Origin: Flavobacterium oncorhynchi
GTDB taxonomy: Bacteria > Bacteroidota > Bacteroidia > Flavobacteriales > Flavobacteriaceae
Assembly: GCF_002217355.1 (NCBI RefSeq)
Contig: NZ_MUHA01000003.1
Coordinates: 62,001-126,000, forward strand
Direction: 5' to 3'
Length of the DNA: 64,000 nt
Within the stretch, counting starts at the first letter, position 1, and every line of letters starts with the position of its first letter. This document shows, one piece after another, positions 45,132 to 54,465 of the stretch. The position numbers and the translations under genes were made by a program. The notes under the pieces are model-generated. The model was given only the letters and a program-made list of their open reading frames with translations. It made no database searches and was not told the DNA's origin.

Positions 45132-45187
45132 AAGTTTTTTAGGGGTTTAAAATGTTATAAATTATTTATCGAACAAAGTTAAACAAA

Positions 45188-46714
45188 TTAATGTTTAAAA
45201 TGACGAGTTCCTGTAAATACCATTGCAACATTATTTTCATTGCAATAATTTATACTTAATTCGTCTTTTATTGAGCCTCCTGGCTGAATTACAGCAGTTA
45301 TTCCTGCTTTTTTGGCTAATTCTACACAATCCGGAAATGGAAAAAATGCATCGCTTGCCATAGAAGCGCCGGTTAAATCAAATCCAAAAGCTTTTGCTTT
45401 GTCAACAGCTTGCATTAAAGCATCAACTCTTGAAGTCTGACCTGTACCAGATGAAATTAAAGTTCCGTTTTTTGCAAAGACAATTGTATTTGATTTTGTG
45501 TTCTTGCAAATTTTTGATGCAAAAATCAAATCTTCTATCTCTTGAGCAGTAGGTTCTGTAATTGTAACGGTTTTTAAATGCTCTTTATTATCTGTAATAT
45601 TATTTCTGTCCTGAATTAACAAACCATTAAGACATGTTCTTACTTGTCTTGAAGGTAATTCAACTTCATTTTGAACTAATATGATTCTGTTTTTCTTTTC
45701 TTGTAAAACTGTAATTGCTTCATCATCATAAGCTGGAGCAATAACTACTTCGCAGAATAATTTGTTGATTTCTTGTGCAGTTTCCAAATCAATCTTAGTG
45801 TTTGAAATCAAAACTCCTCCAAAAGCAGAAGTAGGATCACAAGCTAAAGCCGCTAAATAAGCTTCGCTGATTGTTTTTCTTGAAGCTAAACCACAAGCAT
45901 TATTATGTTTTAGAATCGCAAATGTTGGTCCGTCAGTTTTGAATTCAGCAATTAAATTTACTGCAGCATCAACATCAAGCAAGTTGTTGTATGATAATTC
46001 TTTTCCGTGAACTTTATTGAACATCGCATCAAAATCTCCAAAGAAGAAGCCTTTTTGATGCGGGTTTTCGCCATATCTTAAAACCTGACCATTGTCAATG
46101 CTTTCTTTGTAGATCGTTTCGTCTGTATTAAAATAATTAAAAATAGCTCCATCGTAATGAGAAGATACGTGGAAAGCTTTAGTAGCTAACAATCTTCTGT
46201 TTTCAAGAGTTGTAGAACCATTTTGTTCTGTAATCATATCTAAAAGCAAACTGTATTCATTAACAGAAGCAACAATGACTGTGTCCTTGAAGTTTTTTGC
46301 TCCAGCGCGAATCAATGAAATTCCGCCAATGTCAATTTTCTCGATAATATCTTGCTCGCTTGCACCAGAAGCAACTGTTTTTTCAAAAGGATACAAATCA
46401 ACAATTACTAAATCAATCTGCGGAATATCAAATTCCTTCATTTGTTGAACATCACTTTCGTTATCTTGACGATTCAAGATTCCTCCAAAAATTTTTGGGT
46501 GTAAAGTTTTTACTCTTCCTCCAAGAATTTCAGGGAAAGAGGTAATGTCTTCAACAGGAACTACAGGAATACCAAGGTTTTTAATGAAATCTTCAGTTCC
46601 TCCAGTAGAGTAAAGTGTAACATTTTGTTCGTGTAATTTTCTAACGATTGGTTCTAATCCATCTTTAGAAAAAACAGAAATTAATGCCGATTGTATTTTT
46701 TTAGTTGTGCTCAT
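45188..46714 (-). CDS. purH: Bifunctional AICAR transformylase/IMP cyclohydrolase
   Basis: A 508-residue cytoplasmic enzyme for the last two steps of IMP synthesis. The N-terminal MGS-like IMP cyclohydrolase domain (about 1-145, LYSTGGT, GGRVKTLHPKI) and the AICAR transformylase domain (LRYGENPHQKG, ILKHNNACG, DAFFPFPD) are both complete. A -7 element lies about 26 bp upstream. mreB follows in the same direction. Confidence 0.97.
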   Translation of the reverse strand: MSTTKKIQSALISVFSKDGLEPIVRKLHEQNVTLYSTGGTEDFIKNLGIPVVPVEDITSFPEILGGRVKTLHPKIFGGILNRQDNESDVQQMKEFDIPQIDLVIVDLYPFEKTVASGASEQDIIEKIDIGGISLIRAGAKNFKDTVIVASVNEYSLLLDMITEQNGSTTLENRRLLATKAFHVSSHYDGAIFNYFNTDETIYKESIDNGQVLRYGENPHQKGFFFGDFDAMFNKVHGKELSYNNLLDVDAAVNLIAEFKTDGPTFAILKHNNACGLASRKTISEAYLAALACDPTSAFGGVLISNTKIDLETAQEINKLFCEVVIAPAYDDEAITVLQEKKNRIILVQNEVELPSRQVRTCLNGLLIQDRNNITDNKEHLKTVTITEPTAQEIEDLIFASKICKNTKSNTIVFAKNGTLISSGTGQTSRVDALMQAVDKAKAFGFDLTGASMASDAFFPFPDCVELAKKAGITAVIQPGGSIKDELSINYCNENNVAMVFTGTRHFKH

Positions 46715-46739
46715 TGTGTAGTTATGATTTTTGAGACTG

Positions 46740-46747
46740 CAAAAGTA
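46740..46747 (-). promoter_or_regulatory. Candidate -7 element (TACTTTTG) of purH
   Basis: Exact TAnnTTTG match on the minus strand with a predicted leader of about 20 nt. Confidence 0.45.
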
Positions 46748-46880
46748 GTTTTTTTATATATTATTTTAAAGAAAATTAATGTAACATTATGCTAAAAAAA
46801 TCTACTGATGAGTAAGTTAACTTTTATTAGGTTTTTGTTTTTAAATTATTGAATTTTACTTTGTTGAAAAATACTACTAT

Positions 46881-48128
46881 ATGCTTCTTTATCTAAGATT
46901 ATTAAAAGAAAGTTTAAGCTTTGCTATAAGCGCCTTGCGAAATAATAAACTGCGAACTTTATTGTCGCTTTTAGGTGTTACTATTGGTATTTTTTCAATT
47001 ATTGCTGTTTTAGCTGCCGTTGATTCTTTAGATAGAAAAATTTCAAAAGATTTGAGCAGTTTAGATAAAAATACGATTTATTTAATGAAATACTGTTTTG
47101 GACCCTCCGAAATTCCGCAATGGAAGAGGGAACAGTTTCCAAATGTGAAGTATGATGAATATATCGCTTTAAAAAATTCTCTTAATAATACAGATCAGGT
47201 TGCGTATCAGCTTTTTGTTAATCATGAAAGTTTAAAATACGATTCAAAAACCGTCAGTGATGTGAATATTGTGCCGTCGTCAAGCGAAATGGTCGATATT
47301 GACGGATTGAGTTTTGACAAAGGAAGATTTTATAATGAATCTGAATCGAATTCAGGAACTGCAGTAATAGTTCTAGGATATGATATTGCCGAAGGGCTTT
47401 TTGGCAGTAGCGATCCTATTGGCAAAAACATACGGCTTTATGGTCAGCGTTTTACTGTAATTGGTGTAATTGAAAAACAAGGAGCAGGTTTTTTTGGAGA
47501 TAGCAACGATACGTCGGTGTATTTGCCAGCTAATTTTTTACGTAAAATGTATGGTGACAGCGATGCGATGACCCCGGTAATTGTTTTGAAACCAGAGAAA
47601 GGCATTGATATGGATGCTTATAAAGCTGAAGTTGCACAAAAACTTCGAGCGACTAGAGGAATGAAAGCAGGAGAGATTGATAATTTTTTTGTAAATGTTC
47701 TTTCCGGTTTTACGGATTTTATCGACGGAATTCTTGGGCAGATGAATGTTGTAGGCTGGATTATCAGCGGATTTTCTCTTTTGGTGGGAGGCTTCGGAAT
47801 TGCAAATATTATGTTTGTTTCGGTAAAAGAAAGAACGAACTTAATTGGGATTCAAAAATCATTGGGAGCTAAAAACAGGTTTATATTATTTCAATTTTTA
47901 TTTGAAGCAATAATTCTTTCAGTAATTGGTGGAATTATTGGTTTGTTGATGGTTTGGGGAATTGCTCTTATTTTGACAAAAGCACTCGATTTTGAATTTG
48001 TTTTAAGTTTTGGGAATATTGTATTAGGAACAACTTTAGCGGCGCTTATTGGATTAATTTCAGGAATTCTTCCAGCAATTTCTGCAGCAAATTTAGATCC
48101 AGTTGAAGCAATCCGAACTGGAATGTAG
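46881..48128 (+). CDS. ABC transporter permease, MacB/FtsX type (no adjacent ATPase)
   Basis: A 415-residue protein with the MacB architecture: one N-terminal helix (about 28-50, LLSLLGVTIGIFSIIAVLAA), a large periplasmic core domain (about 55-285) and three C-terminal helices (about 290-315, 335-365, 375-405) with the mechanotransmission motif NIMFVSVKERTNLIGIQKSLGAKNR (residues split: VKERT and GIQKSLGA). Such permeases drive efflux or lipoprotein/peptide export with a cognate ATPase. No ATP-binding subunit is encoded on either side, so it must pair with one elsewhere. Confidence 0.92.
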   Translation: MLLYLRLLKESLSFAISALRNNKLRTLLSLLGVTIGIFSIIAVLAAVDSLDRKISKDLSSLDKNTIYLMKYCFGPSEIPQWKREQFPNVKYDEYIALKNSLNNTDQVAYQLFVNHESLKYDSKTVSDVNIVPSSSEMVDIDGLSFDKGRFYNESESNSGTAVIVLGYDIAEGLFGSSDPIGKNIRLYGQRFTVIGVIEKQGAGFFGDSNDTSVYLPANFLRKMYGDSDAMTPVIVLKPEKGIDMDAYKAEVAQKLRATRGMKAGEIDNFFVNVLSGFTDFIDGILGQMNVVGWIISGFSLLVGGFGIANIMFVSVKERTNLIGIQKSLGAKNRFILFQFLFEAIILSVIGGIIGLLMVWGIALILTKALDFEFVLSFGNIVLGTTLAALIGLISGILPAISAANLDPVEAIRTGM

Positions 48129-48133
48129 TTTTT

Positions 48134-48170
48134 TTGAGGGTCAAAGGTTCAGAGAGGTAAAGGGACTAAG
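48134..48170. repeat. Purine-rich direct-repeat-like intergenic segment
   Basis: Loose GTCAAAGG/AGGTAAAGGG strings lie between two convergent genes. They resemble the AAAGG-type dispersed intergenic repeats I recall from flavobacteria; weak evidence. Confidence 0.3.
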
Positions 48171-48264
48171 TTTTAATTTTAGATCTTTATATAATTCTGG
48201 AATTTTACAAGTTTTTTCTTTTTTAAATTCCATAACAATAATACATATTCACTTTTGGATATAA

Positions 48265-48297
48265 AAAAATCCCAAGAAGTAATTCTTGGGATTTTTG
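48265..48297. terminator. Bidirectional terminator between the MacB permease and accD
   Basis: The stem AAATCCCAAGAA with TTCTTGGGATTT has a GTAA loop and is flanked by A and T runs between convergent genes. Confidence 0.85.
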
Positions 48298-48314
48298 TTT
48301 TAGAGAGTTAAAAA

Positions 48315-49169
48315 CTATCTAATAGTATTGTTTTGAATCAAATCGATATATAAGTTAATCTTATCCTTCAATTCTTTTCTAGGCGTGATAAAATCTAAGA
48401 AACCATGCTCTAATAAGAACTCAGCAGTTTGGAAACCTTCTGGTAAATCTTTTCCAGTAGTGTCACGTACAACACGCGGTCCAGCAAAACCAATCAAAGC
48501 GCCTGGCTCAGAGATGTTAATGTCTCCTAACATTGCATAAGATGCAGTTGTTCCTCCCGTTGTTGGGTCTGTACAAAGTGAGATATAAGGTAATTTTGCT
48601 TCTGCTAATTGAGCTAGTTTTACAGAAGTTTTTGCTAATTGCATTAAAGAATAAGCGGCTTCCATCATACGAGCCCCGCCAGATTTAGAAATCATTACAA
48701 AAGGCAGTTTGTTTTTGATTGCGTGATCAATACCTCTTGCGATTTTTTCACCTACAACAGCTCCCATAGATCCACCAATAAAAGCGAAATCCATACAGCA
48801 AATTACAAGTTCTTTTCCTTTAGATTTTCCTACTCCCGTACGTACAGCGTCTTTAAGGTGAGTTTTTTCCATTACATCTTTTAATCTTTCTGCATATTTT
48901 TTTGTGTCCACAAAATGCAAAGGATCTTTTGATGTCATGTTTTTGTCTAACTCAACAAATTCATTGTTGTCGAATAAAATTTCAAAATAGATTGCGCTTC
49001 CAATTCGAACATGAAAATCATCTTCAGGGCTTACGAATAAGTTTCTTGCTAATTCGTCAGCATCAATAATTTTTCCAGTAGGAGATTTGTACCACAATCC
49101 TTTCGGAACGTCCATTTTATCTTCTGTCGCGGTCGTAATTCCTTTTTCTTGTCTTTTAAACCAAGCCAT
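48315..49169 (-). CDS. accD: Acetyl-CoA carboxylase carboxyltransferase beta subunit without zinc-ribbon cysteines
   Basis: A 284-residue subunit that, with AccA, transfers the carboxyl group from biotin to acetyl-CoA for fatty-acid synthesis. The crotonase-fold core is complete ([49 protein letters not shown]). The N-terminal zinc ribbon is altered: the four Cys of E. coli AccD (27, 30, 46, 49) fall at SPTG (29-32) and VSPED (46-50), which contain none. So the fold is kept but the metal site is gone. It is separated from fbaA by 110 bp containing a hairpin repeat. Confidence 0.95.
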   Translation of the reverse strand: MAWFKRQEKGITTATEDKMDVPKGLWYKSPTGKIIDADELARNLFVSPEDDFHVRIGSAIYFEILFDNNEFVELDKNMTSKDPLHFVDTKKYAERLKDVMEKTHLKDAVRTGVGKSKGKELVICCMDFAFIGGSMGAVVGEKIARGIDHAIKNKLPFVMISKSGGARMMEAAYSLMQLAKTSVKLAQLAEAKLPYISLCTDPTTGGTTASYAMLGDINISEPGALIGFAGPRVVRDTTGKDLPEGFQTAEFLLEHGFLDFITPRKELKDKINLYIDLIQNNTIR

Positions 49170-49189
49170 TTTTTTAATTTTAGAATGTA

Positions 49190-49275
49190 GATTTTAAAGT
49201 TTAGATTTTTCAATCTGATTCAAAATTTAGATTTCAGGCTTTTTTAGAAGTCTGAAATCTAAAATCAGAAATCTA
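49190..49275. repeat. TTTAGAT-type nested inverted repeat between fbaA and accD
   Basis: TTTAGATTTCAG (49226-49237) and CTGAAATCTAAA (49252-49263) are perfect 12-nt arms with a 14-nt loop. Further TTTAGATT and AATCTAAAA copies extend the symmetry on both sides. The stretch contains no gene. Confidence 0.65.
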
Positions 49276-49279
49276 AAAA

Positions 49280-50347
49280 TTAAAGTGTATTTACGTTATT
49301 CAAGTCAGCAAAAGCTTGTTCAAGTCTTGCGTTGAATGTTACTTCGCTCTCACGAACCCATTTTCTTGGGTCATAGTATTTTTTGTTAGGAACATCAGCT
49401 CCCTCTGGGTTACCAATTTGAGTTTTTAAATATTCAATATTGTTTACCATATAATCACGGATTCCTTCAGTATAAGCAAACTGTAAATCAGTATCGATGT
49501 TCATTTTGATAACTCCGTATCCAATAGCTTCTCTAATTTCTTCAAGTGTAGAACCTGAACCTCCGTGGAAAACGAAATCTACTGGATTGTGACCAGTTTT
49601 GAATTTGTCTTGAACGAAATCTTGAGAGTTTTTTAAGATTTTTGGAGTTAATTTTACGTTTCCTGGTTTGTATACACCGTGAACGTTTCCAAAAGCAGCA
49701 GCAATTGTAAATTTAGGACTTACTTTAGATAATTCTTCGTAAGCATAAGCTACCTCTTCTGGCTGTGTATATAATTTTGAGCTGTCTACGTCTGAGTTGT
49801 CAACGCCATCTTCTTCTCCACCTGTAATACCAAGTTCGATTTCTAATGTCATTCCCATTTTGCTCATTCTAGCTAAATATTCTTTGCAGATTTCGATGTT
49901 CTCTTCGATTGGCTCCTCAGACAAATCGATCATATGAGAACTGAATAATGGTTTTCCTGTTTCTGCAAAATGTTTTTCAGAAGCATCTAATAAACCATCG
50001 ATCCATGGCAATAATTTTTTTGCACAGTGGTCAGTATGTAAAATTACAGTTGCACCATAAGCCTCAGCTAAAGTGTGAATGTGTTTCGCTCCAGCGATTC
50101 CACCAGCGATTGCTGCTTTTTCGCCTGCGTTAGATAAACCTTTTCCAGCGTTAAATTGTGCTCCTCCGTTAGAAAATTGAATGATAACCGGTGCATTTAA
50201 TTTTGCTGCAGTTTCTAGAACTCCATTGATAGTACTAGATCCTGTAACATTTACAGCAGGTAAAGCAAATCCTTTTTCTTTCGCATAATTAAAAATCTCC
50301 TGTACTTGATCTCCTGTAGCTACTCCGGGTTTAATATTGTGTGCCAT
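49280..50347 (-). CDS. fbaA: Class II fructose-bisphosphate aldolase
   Basis: A 355-residue zinc-dependent aldolase of glycolysis and gluconeogenesis, cleaving fructose 1,6-bisphosphate. Zinc and substrate motifs: HTDHCAKKLLPWIDGLLDA (split TDHC...WIDG), SHMIDLSEEP, ELGITGGEEDGVD, FGNVHGVY, FHGGSGS and the phosphate-binding NIDTDLQFAYTEG. Length and motifs match the E. coli FbaA type. A -7 element lies 39-46 bp before the start, just past the end of tamL. Confidence 0.97.
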   Translation of the reverse strand: MAHNIKPGVATGDQVQEIFNYAKEKGFALPAVNVTGSSTINGVLETAAKLNAPVIIQFSNGGAQFNAGKGLSNAGEKAAIAGGIAGAKHIHTLAEAYGATVILHTDHCAKKLLPWIDGLLDASEKHFAETGKPLFSSHMIDLSEEPIEENIEICKEYLARMSKMGMTLEIELGITGGEEDGVDNSDVDSSKLYTQPEEVAYAYEELSKVSPKFTIAAAFGNVHGVYKPGNVKLTPKILKNSQDFVQDKFKTGHNPVDFVFHGGSGSTLEEIREAIGYGVIKMNIDTDLQFAYTEGIRDYMVNNIEYLKTQIGNPEGADVPNKKYYDPRKWVRESEVTFNARLEQAFADLNNVNTL

Positions 50348-50385
50348 TGTAATTTTTTTTATAGTTGTTTTTAGTTTTTAGGTTG

Positions 50386-50393
50386 CAAAAATA
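50386..50393 (-). promoter_or_regulatory. Candidate -7 element (TATTTTTG) of fbaA
   Basis: Exact TAnnTTTG match on the minus strand in the 60-bp gap after tamL; the predicted leader is about 34 nt. Confidence 0.4.
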
Positions 50394-50407
50394 AGAATTA
50401 ATTAGCA

Positions 50408-52981
50408 TTAGAACGGATAATTTATTCCAAAATTTAAAACCGAGTGCCCAAAATTGTACTCTTTAAACCAACGGTCACCCTTCTCATGTGCCGGATTATA
50501 GGTCTTAAAGCCTAAATCTAAACGAATAACAAAAAAGCTTAAATCGTATCGTAAACCAAATCCTGAACCCAAAGCAATTTCAGCTAAATCGTTTACGCCA
50601 GAAAATTTTGCCTTCTCATCGATGACATTATCGAGCACATTCCAGATATTTCCGGCATCTGCAAAGATGGCTCCTTTAACATCTCCAAAGACTTTAAATC
50701 TGTATTCTGCACTAAAAGCAATTTTCATATTTGCCTCATTGAAATCATTTACAGCATTCGTGCTTCCAGGTCCAAGAGAGTAAGGCTGCCAAGCACGATT
50801 GTCATTTGATCCCCCTGCGTAATAACTTCGTGAGAAAGGAATGTAATTTGAATTTCCAAAAGGAACTGCTATTCCAAAAAAGCTTCGAACAGCTAATACT
50901 TTCTCTTTTCCAAAATCCCAGTGTTTGATATAGTCAAACTCAGTTTTTATATACTCGGAGTATTCTAAGTTGAAAATTTCGTAATTACCATTTCCATTTT
51001 TTGGCAGGTTTCCTATACTTGAAATGGCTGATAATAAAGTTCCAGCTGATTCTATTTTAGTTTTAAATTGATAAAAAGTATTGTCTGCTAAATCCTTTTT
51101 AGTTGTTTTAGTAAAAGTGTAGCTGGTTGCTAAAATGAAATCGTTTTCAGTTAAACGAACCCTTCTTTCTTCTATACTTTCTACATCTTTATATTGTGGG
51201 TCGCCAGGAAGTAATGCCGTTTTGTTGTTCAATACATCACTGGTAAAACCTGTCGTTCCATTTGGAATAGTCAGATCTTTTCTAATTTGTTCTTCTGGTG
51301 TTTCTCCCCAGAAGTTTGGATTTATATTATAATCTTTACCAATTCCGTTCAATTCGTCATAAGATGAAGTATAAACGTTGAAATAATTGTTAGGATTTAA
51401 GTTTCTAACGAATTGGGCATTAAGCAGATCAAATTTTACAGAATTATGTCGCTTTGGTGACCAGTTGTAAGATATTCCTCCTGTAAAGTTTTCTTTGTCT
51501 AAACCAATATTGCGCTGTTTTGAAAAACCTGCCGAAATACTGGTAGATGGAATCATTCTTTTTGGAATAATTTTTTCAGTACCAAAAGGCATTAGAATTC
51601 TTGGGAAGTTAAGTTTTAAATCAACCCCATATTCAGAAACGTTAAAAAAGTTATCGTTTGGATTAGCCATGTCTTTAGAAGATCCAATGTTTAAACGGGT
51701 CGATATTTCTAAAGTTTCAGCTCTGTTGAATACATTTCGTATAGTTTCGGATATACTGGCCCCAATACCAAAGTCTTGAATATTGGAGTGCGTTACGTCT
51801 AAAGTTGTACCAAAACTATATTTTTTTCTAGGAGTTAAATAAACTTTTGCAATTAAAGACTGTGCGGTTGAGTCGCGTTTATCTACCTCATATTGTATTG
51901 ATGGGTAATTAAAAATTTTAAGATTATTTAAATATCGTGATGAAAGAGTTGTTCTAGTGTCAGAAAAAGTACTTCCTTTATTTATAAAAACGGCATCGGT
52001 AATGGCGCGAGGCTTATATTTTAGTTTTTTATAACTGTATAAATTGAAGTTGTTATAAGTAGTACTGTCACTGATTTTACTTTTAGCATTTGCAGCAGAG
52101 TAATCGGTAAAAATATTTACATCGCTGATTGTATATAGTTTAAAAGGTTCTGTTCTGCTGGAGTCTTTTTCCTGTATATTATTGTTGTTGATAATAAGAG
52201 TTACATTAGCTTTGTTTTTTTTGCCAATTGTATCAATGTCAAAAGTGATGTAAGTAGGCTGAAAAAAATAAGCACCGTGATTTCTAAAATAAGTTGTGAT
52301 ACGATTTTTTTCTTCTTCGAAATCAGAAGTTTTATACTGATTTCCAGATTTTAAAACCGAAGCCTCTGGATTGTTTTTGTATAATGAATCAAGGGCAGGG
52401 GTCATTATTTTAGTTCGAATAGTGTCTATGGTATAACCAGGGCCGGTAGTTATTTTATAATTTATCTGAGCCTTTTTTCGAGCAATACTGTCAATAGAAT
52501 AATCTGTAGAAACATTAAAATAACCATTGTTGAAATAGTAATATTTTAAGCGTAACAATGACTTTTTTGCTTTTGCGGTATCAATTATTACTGGTGCTTC
52601 ACCAGTATTTTTTAAAAACTCATTAAGTCCTTTGTTTAAAAAAGATTGTCCAAGTCGATCAACTTGCTTTGCAGATAATACTTTAGACCAGCGTTCATAT
52701 CTGTGTGGGTGTTTTATAAATTGAGCCTTATAAGTTGAGTCTGGATTTAAGTTTGCTAAGTTGTATAAATTCAGACGAAGTTTGTATCCTAACAGTTTAC
52801 CATTAGGTTTTTGATACATTTGATTTAAAGCCGTTTCATCATTTGTAGATTTCCCGTTTACAAGAATATTATTTTTTACAAGAAGGTTTTTTCCGTCAGG
52901 AACTCTTTTTACAGCATTACAAGCGCAAATAAGTATTGCTATTAGAATAAATGCTGTTATTTTTGTAGAATTCTTTTTCAA
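50408..52981 (-). CDS. tamL: TamL: BamA/TamA-family outer-membrane lipoprotein, TTG start
   Basis: An 857-residue Omp85-family protein: lipoprotein signal ending at Cys21 (LICAC), POTRA-like repeats (about 100-370) and a 16-strand beta-barrel (about 385-857) with RSYYAGGSNDNRAWQPYSLGPGS, the conserved (V/I)RG(Y/F)-like lid motif in its GSNDNRAW form. In Bacteroidota the lipidated form of TamA is called TamL and helps insert outer-membrane or surface proteins. The start is TTG: an in-frame stop lies six codons or fewer upstream and no ATG intervenes. It is divergent from the methyltransferase gene across 37 bp. Confidence 0.88.
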   Translation of the reverse strand: MKKNSTKITAFILIAILICACNAVKRVPDGKNLLVKNNILVNGKSTNDETALNQMYQKPNGKLLGYKLRLNLYNLANLNPDSTYKAQFIKHPHRYERWSKVLSAKQVDRLGQSFLNKGLNEFLKNTGEAPVIIDTAKAKKSLLRLKYYYFNNGYFNVSTDYSIDSIARKKAQINYKITTGPGYTIDTIRTKIMTPALDSLYKNNPEASVLKSGNQYKTSDFEEEKNRITTYFRNHGAYFFQPTYITFDIDTIGKKNKANVTLIINNNNIQEKDSSRTEPFKLYTISDVNIFTDYSAANAKSKISDSTTYNNFNLYSYKKLKYKPRAITDAVFINKGSTFSDTRTTLSSRYLNNLKIFNYPSIQYEVDKRDSTAQSLIAKVYLTPRKKYSFGTTLDVTHSNIQDFGIGASISETIRNVFNRAETLEISTRLNIGSSKDMANPNDNFFNVSEYGVDLKLNFPRILMPFGTEKIIPKRMIPSTSISAGFSKQRNIGLDKENFTGGISYNWSPKRHNSVKFDLLNAQFVRNLNPNNYFNVYTSSYDELNGIGKDYNINPNFWGETPEEQIRKDLTIPNGTTGFTSDVLNNKTALLPGDPQYKDVESIEERRVRLTENDFILATSYTFTKTTKKDLADNTFYQFKTKIESAGTLLSAISSIGNLPKNGNGNYEIFNLEYSEYIKTEFDYIKHWDFGKEKVLAVRSFFGIAVPFGNSNYIPFSRSYYAGGSNDNRAWQPYSLGPGSTNAVNDFNEANMKIAFSAEYRFKVFGDVKGAIFADAGNIWNVLDNVIDEKAKFSGVNDLAEIALGSGFGLRYDLSFFVIRLDLGFKTYNPAHEKGDRWFKEYNFGHSVLNFGINYPF

Positions 52982-53018
52982 GTGTTTTTAAAAATTTAAT
53001 TCAAAAGTACATTATTTT

Positions 53019-53747
53019 ATGGTTACTAAAAACCAAATAAAGCTTATCTCAGGTTTGCATCAAAAAAAGCAGCGTTTTGTAAATCAATTGTTTTTTGCCG
53101 AGGGGGTAAAGGTAATTCAAGAATTACTGCAATCCAATTTTGAATTAGAGCATTTATACACCACATTAAATGATTTTCAAGAAGTTCAAACTTCAAAGCG
53201 AACTCTTATTAATGATCAAGAACTAAAAAAAATAAGCGCGCTGACAACTCCAAATTCTTGTTTAGCAGTTTTTAAAATGCCTGTCGAAAACGAAATTAAT
53301 AATAACGGTTTAATCCTCGCTTTAGATGATATTCGTGATCCAGGAAATTTAGGAACTATTCTGCGTCTTTGCGACTGGTTTGGAATTAAACAAATTGTTT
53401 GTTCTAAAGAAACAGTCGATATTTACAATCCAAAAGTTGTCCAGGCCACAATGGGGTCTATTACCAGAGTAAATGTAAATTATGTTGATCTCAAAACGTA
53501 TTTAAGTCAAACAAAACTTCCTGTTTTTGGAACTTTTATGGATGGCGAAACTATTTATAAAAAAAATCTGCCTGAAAACGGAATCATTATTATGGGTAAT
53601 GAAGCCAATGGTATTTCGGCAGAAATTGAAAAAACGGTTACCACACGATTAACAATTCCTAGGTTTGGAGAGCTGCAAAAAACAGAAAGTTTAAATGTAG
53701 CAACAGCAACCGCGATTATTCTTAGTGAGTTTAAACGAAATAGTTAA
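53019..53747 (+). CDS. TrmH/SpoU family RNA 2'-O-methyltransferase
   Basis: A 242-residue SAM-dependent RNA ribose methyltransferase of the SPOUT class. The N-terminal substrate-binding part (about 10-80, LISGLHQKKQRFVNQLFFAEG) precedes the trefoil-knot domain with motif 1 (LDDIRDPGNLGTILR), motif 2 (IIIMGNEANGIS) and motif 3 (LNVATATAIIL). Whether it modifies rRNA or tRNA cannot be told. It sits between the divergent tamL and the convergent porT, 9 bp from the end of porT. Confidence 0.92.
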   Translation: MVTKNQIKLISGLHQKKQRFVNQLFFAEGVKVIQELLQSNFELEHLYTTLNDFQEVQTSKRTLINDQELKKISALTTPNSCLAVFKMPVENEINNNGLILALDDIRDPGNLGTILRLCDWFGIKQIVCSKETVDIYNPKVVQATMGSITRVNVNYVDLKTYLSQTKLPVFGTFMDGETIYKKNLPENGIIIMGNEANGISAEIEKTVTTRLTIPRFGELQKTESLNVATATAIILSEFKRNS

Positions 53748-53756
53748 GATTTTGTT

Positions 53757-54464
53757 TTAGTGAAAGGTGAAATTTATTAAAAGAGCCCTTGATTTCATAG
53801 AATCGATGTTGCTTGTCCAAGGGCTTAATGGATCTTTGTCTTGTACTAATTCGTTTGTAATACCAAACATACCTCTGATAGAAGGAGAGAAAATAAAATA
53901 CTCCGTAAAGAAATCTATTCCAAAGCCAAGCTCATAAGCAGCAGTCCATGGTTTTACTCTGAATTTTCCTTCAGCATTGTCATCCGTAGATTTAGAGTTG
54001 CTCGATAGGTTTAATGTTGTAGACATTCCGCCAACTAAATAAGGACGAACATTTCCGGTACGTAATGATGAAAACTTCAATAACAATGGAAAATGGATAT
54101 AGGTGCTGTTTACTTCTCTCAAATAATCAGTTTTAGAAGTAAAATTAGGATAGTATAAATCTCGTTTTGTGTAATATAAACCTGGTTCAAAACGCAAATT
54201 AATATACTCTTGTAATCTTAAATCAGCGACTACACCTACATTAAAACCAGTTGTTTTTTTAACTTGAATATCCTGATTTACGACGTTTTTGTAATCAAAC
54301 TTAAAGTCAAAGCTGTTGAAACCTAAGTAATAGCCAAAGTAAACACGCTGTTTTTGCCAGTTTTCAAGGTTTATAATAGGATCTTTGCTAAACATGCTTT
54401 TAGCAAATTGAGAATATCCTTTTGTCGATAAGACTAATAAAAATAAGATTACAATTTTTTTCAT
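53757..54464 (-). CDS. porT: Type IX secretion system protein PorT (SprT)
   Basis: A 235-residue protein with a signal peptide (1-18) and an outer-membrane beta-barrel of about eight strands (YFGYYLGFNSFDFKFDYKN, FNVGVVADLRL, FEPGLYYTKRD, YIHFPLLLKFSS). PorT/SprT is needed for type IX secretion and gliding in Bacteroidota. The gene order porT after ubiE is the known arrangement in flavobacteria. The ATG at 54464 is used; the frame opens 13 codons earlier at TTG but that overlaps ubiE. The start lies 1 bp after the ubiE stop. Confidence 0.85.
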   Translation of the reverse strand: MKKIVILFLLVLSTKGYSQFAKSMFSKDPIINLENWQKQRVYFGYYLGFNSFDFKFDYKNVVNQDIQVKKTTGFNVGVVADLRLQEYINLRFEPGLYYTKRDLYYPNFTSKTDYLREVNSTYIHFPLLLKFSSLRTGNVRPYLVGGMSTTLNLSSNSKSTDDNAEGKFRVKPWTAAYELGFGIDFFTEYFIFSPSIRGMFGITNELVQDKDPLSPWTSNIDSMKSRALLINFTFH

Positions 54465-54465
54465 A

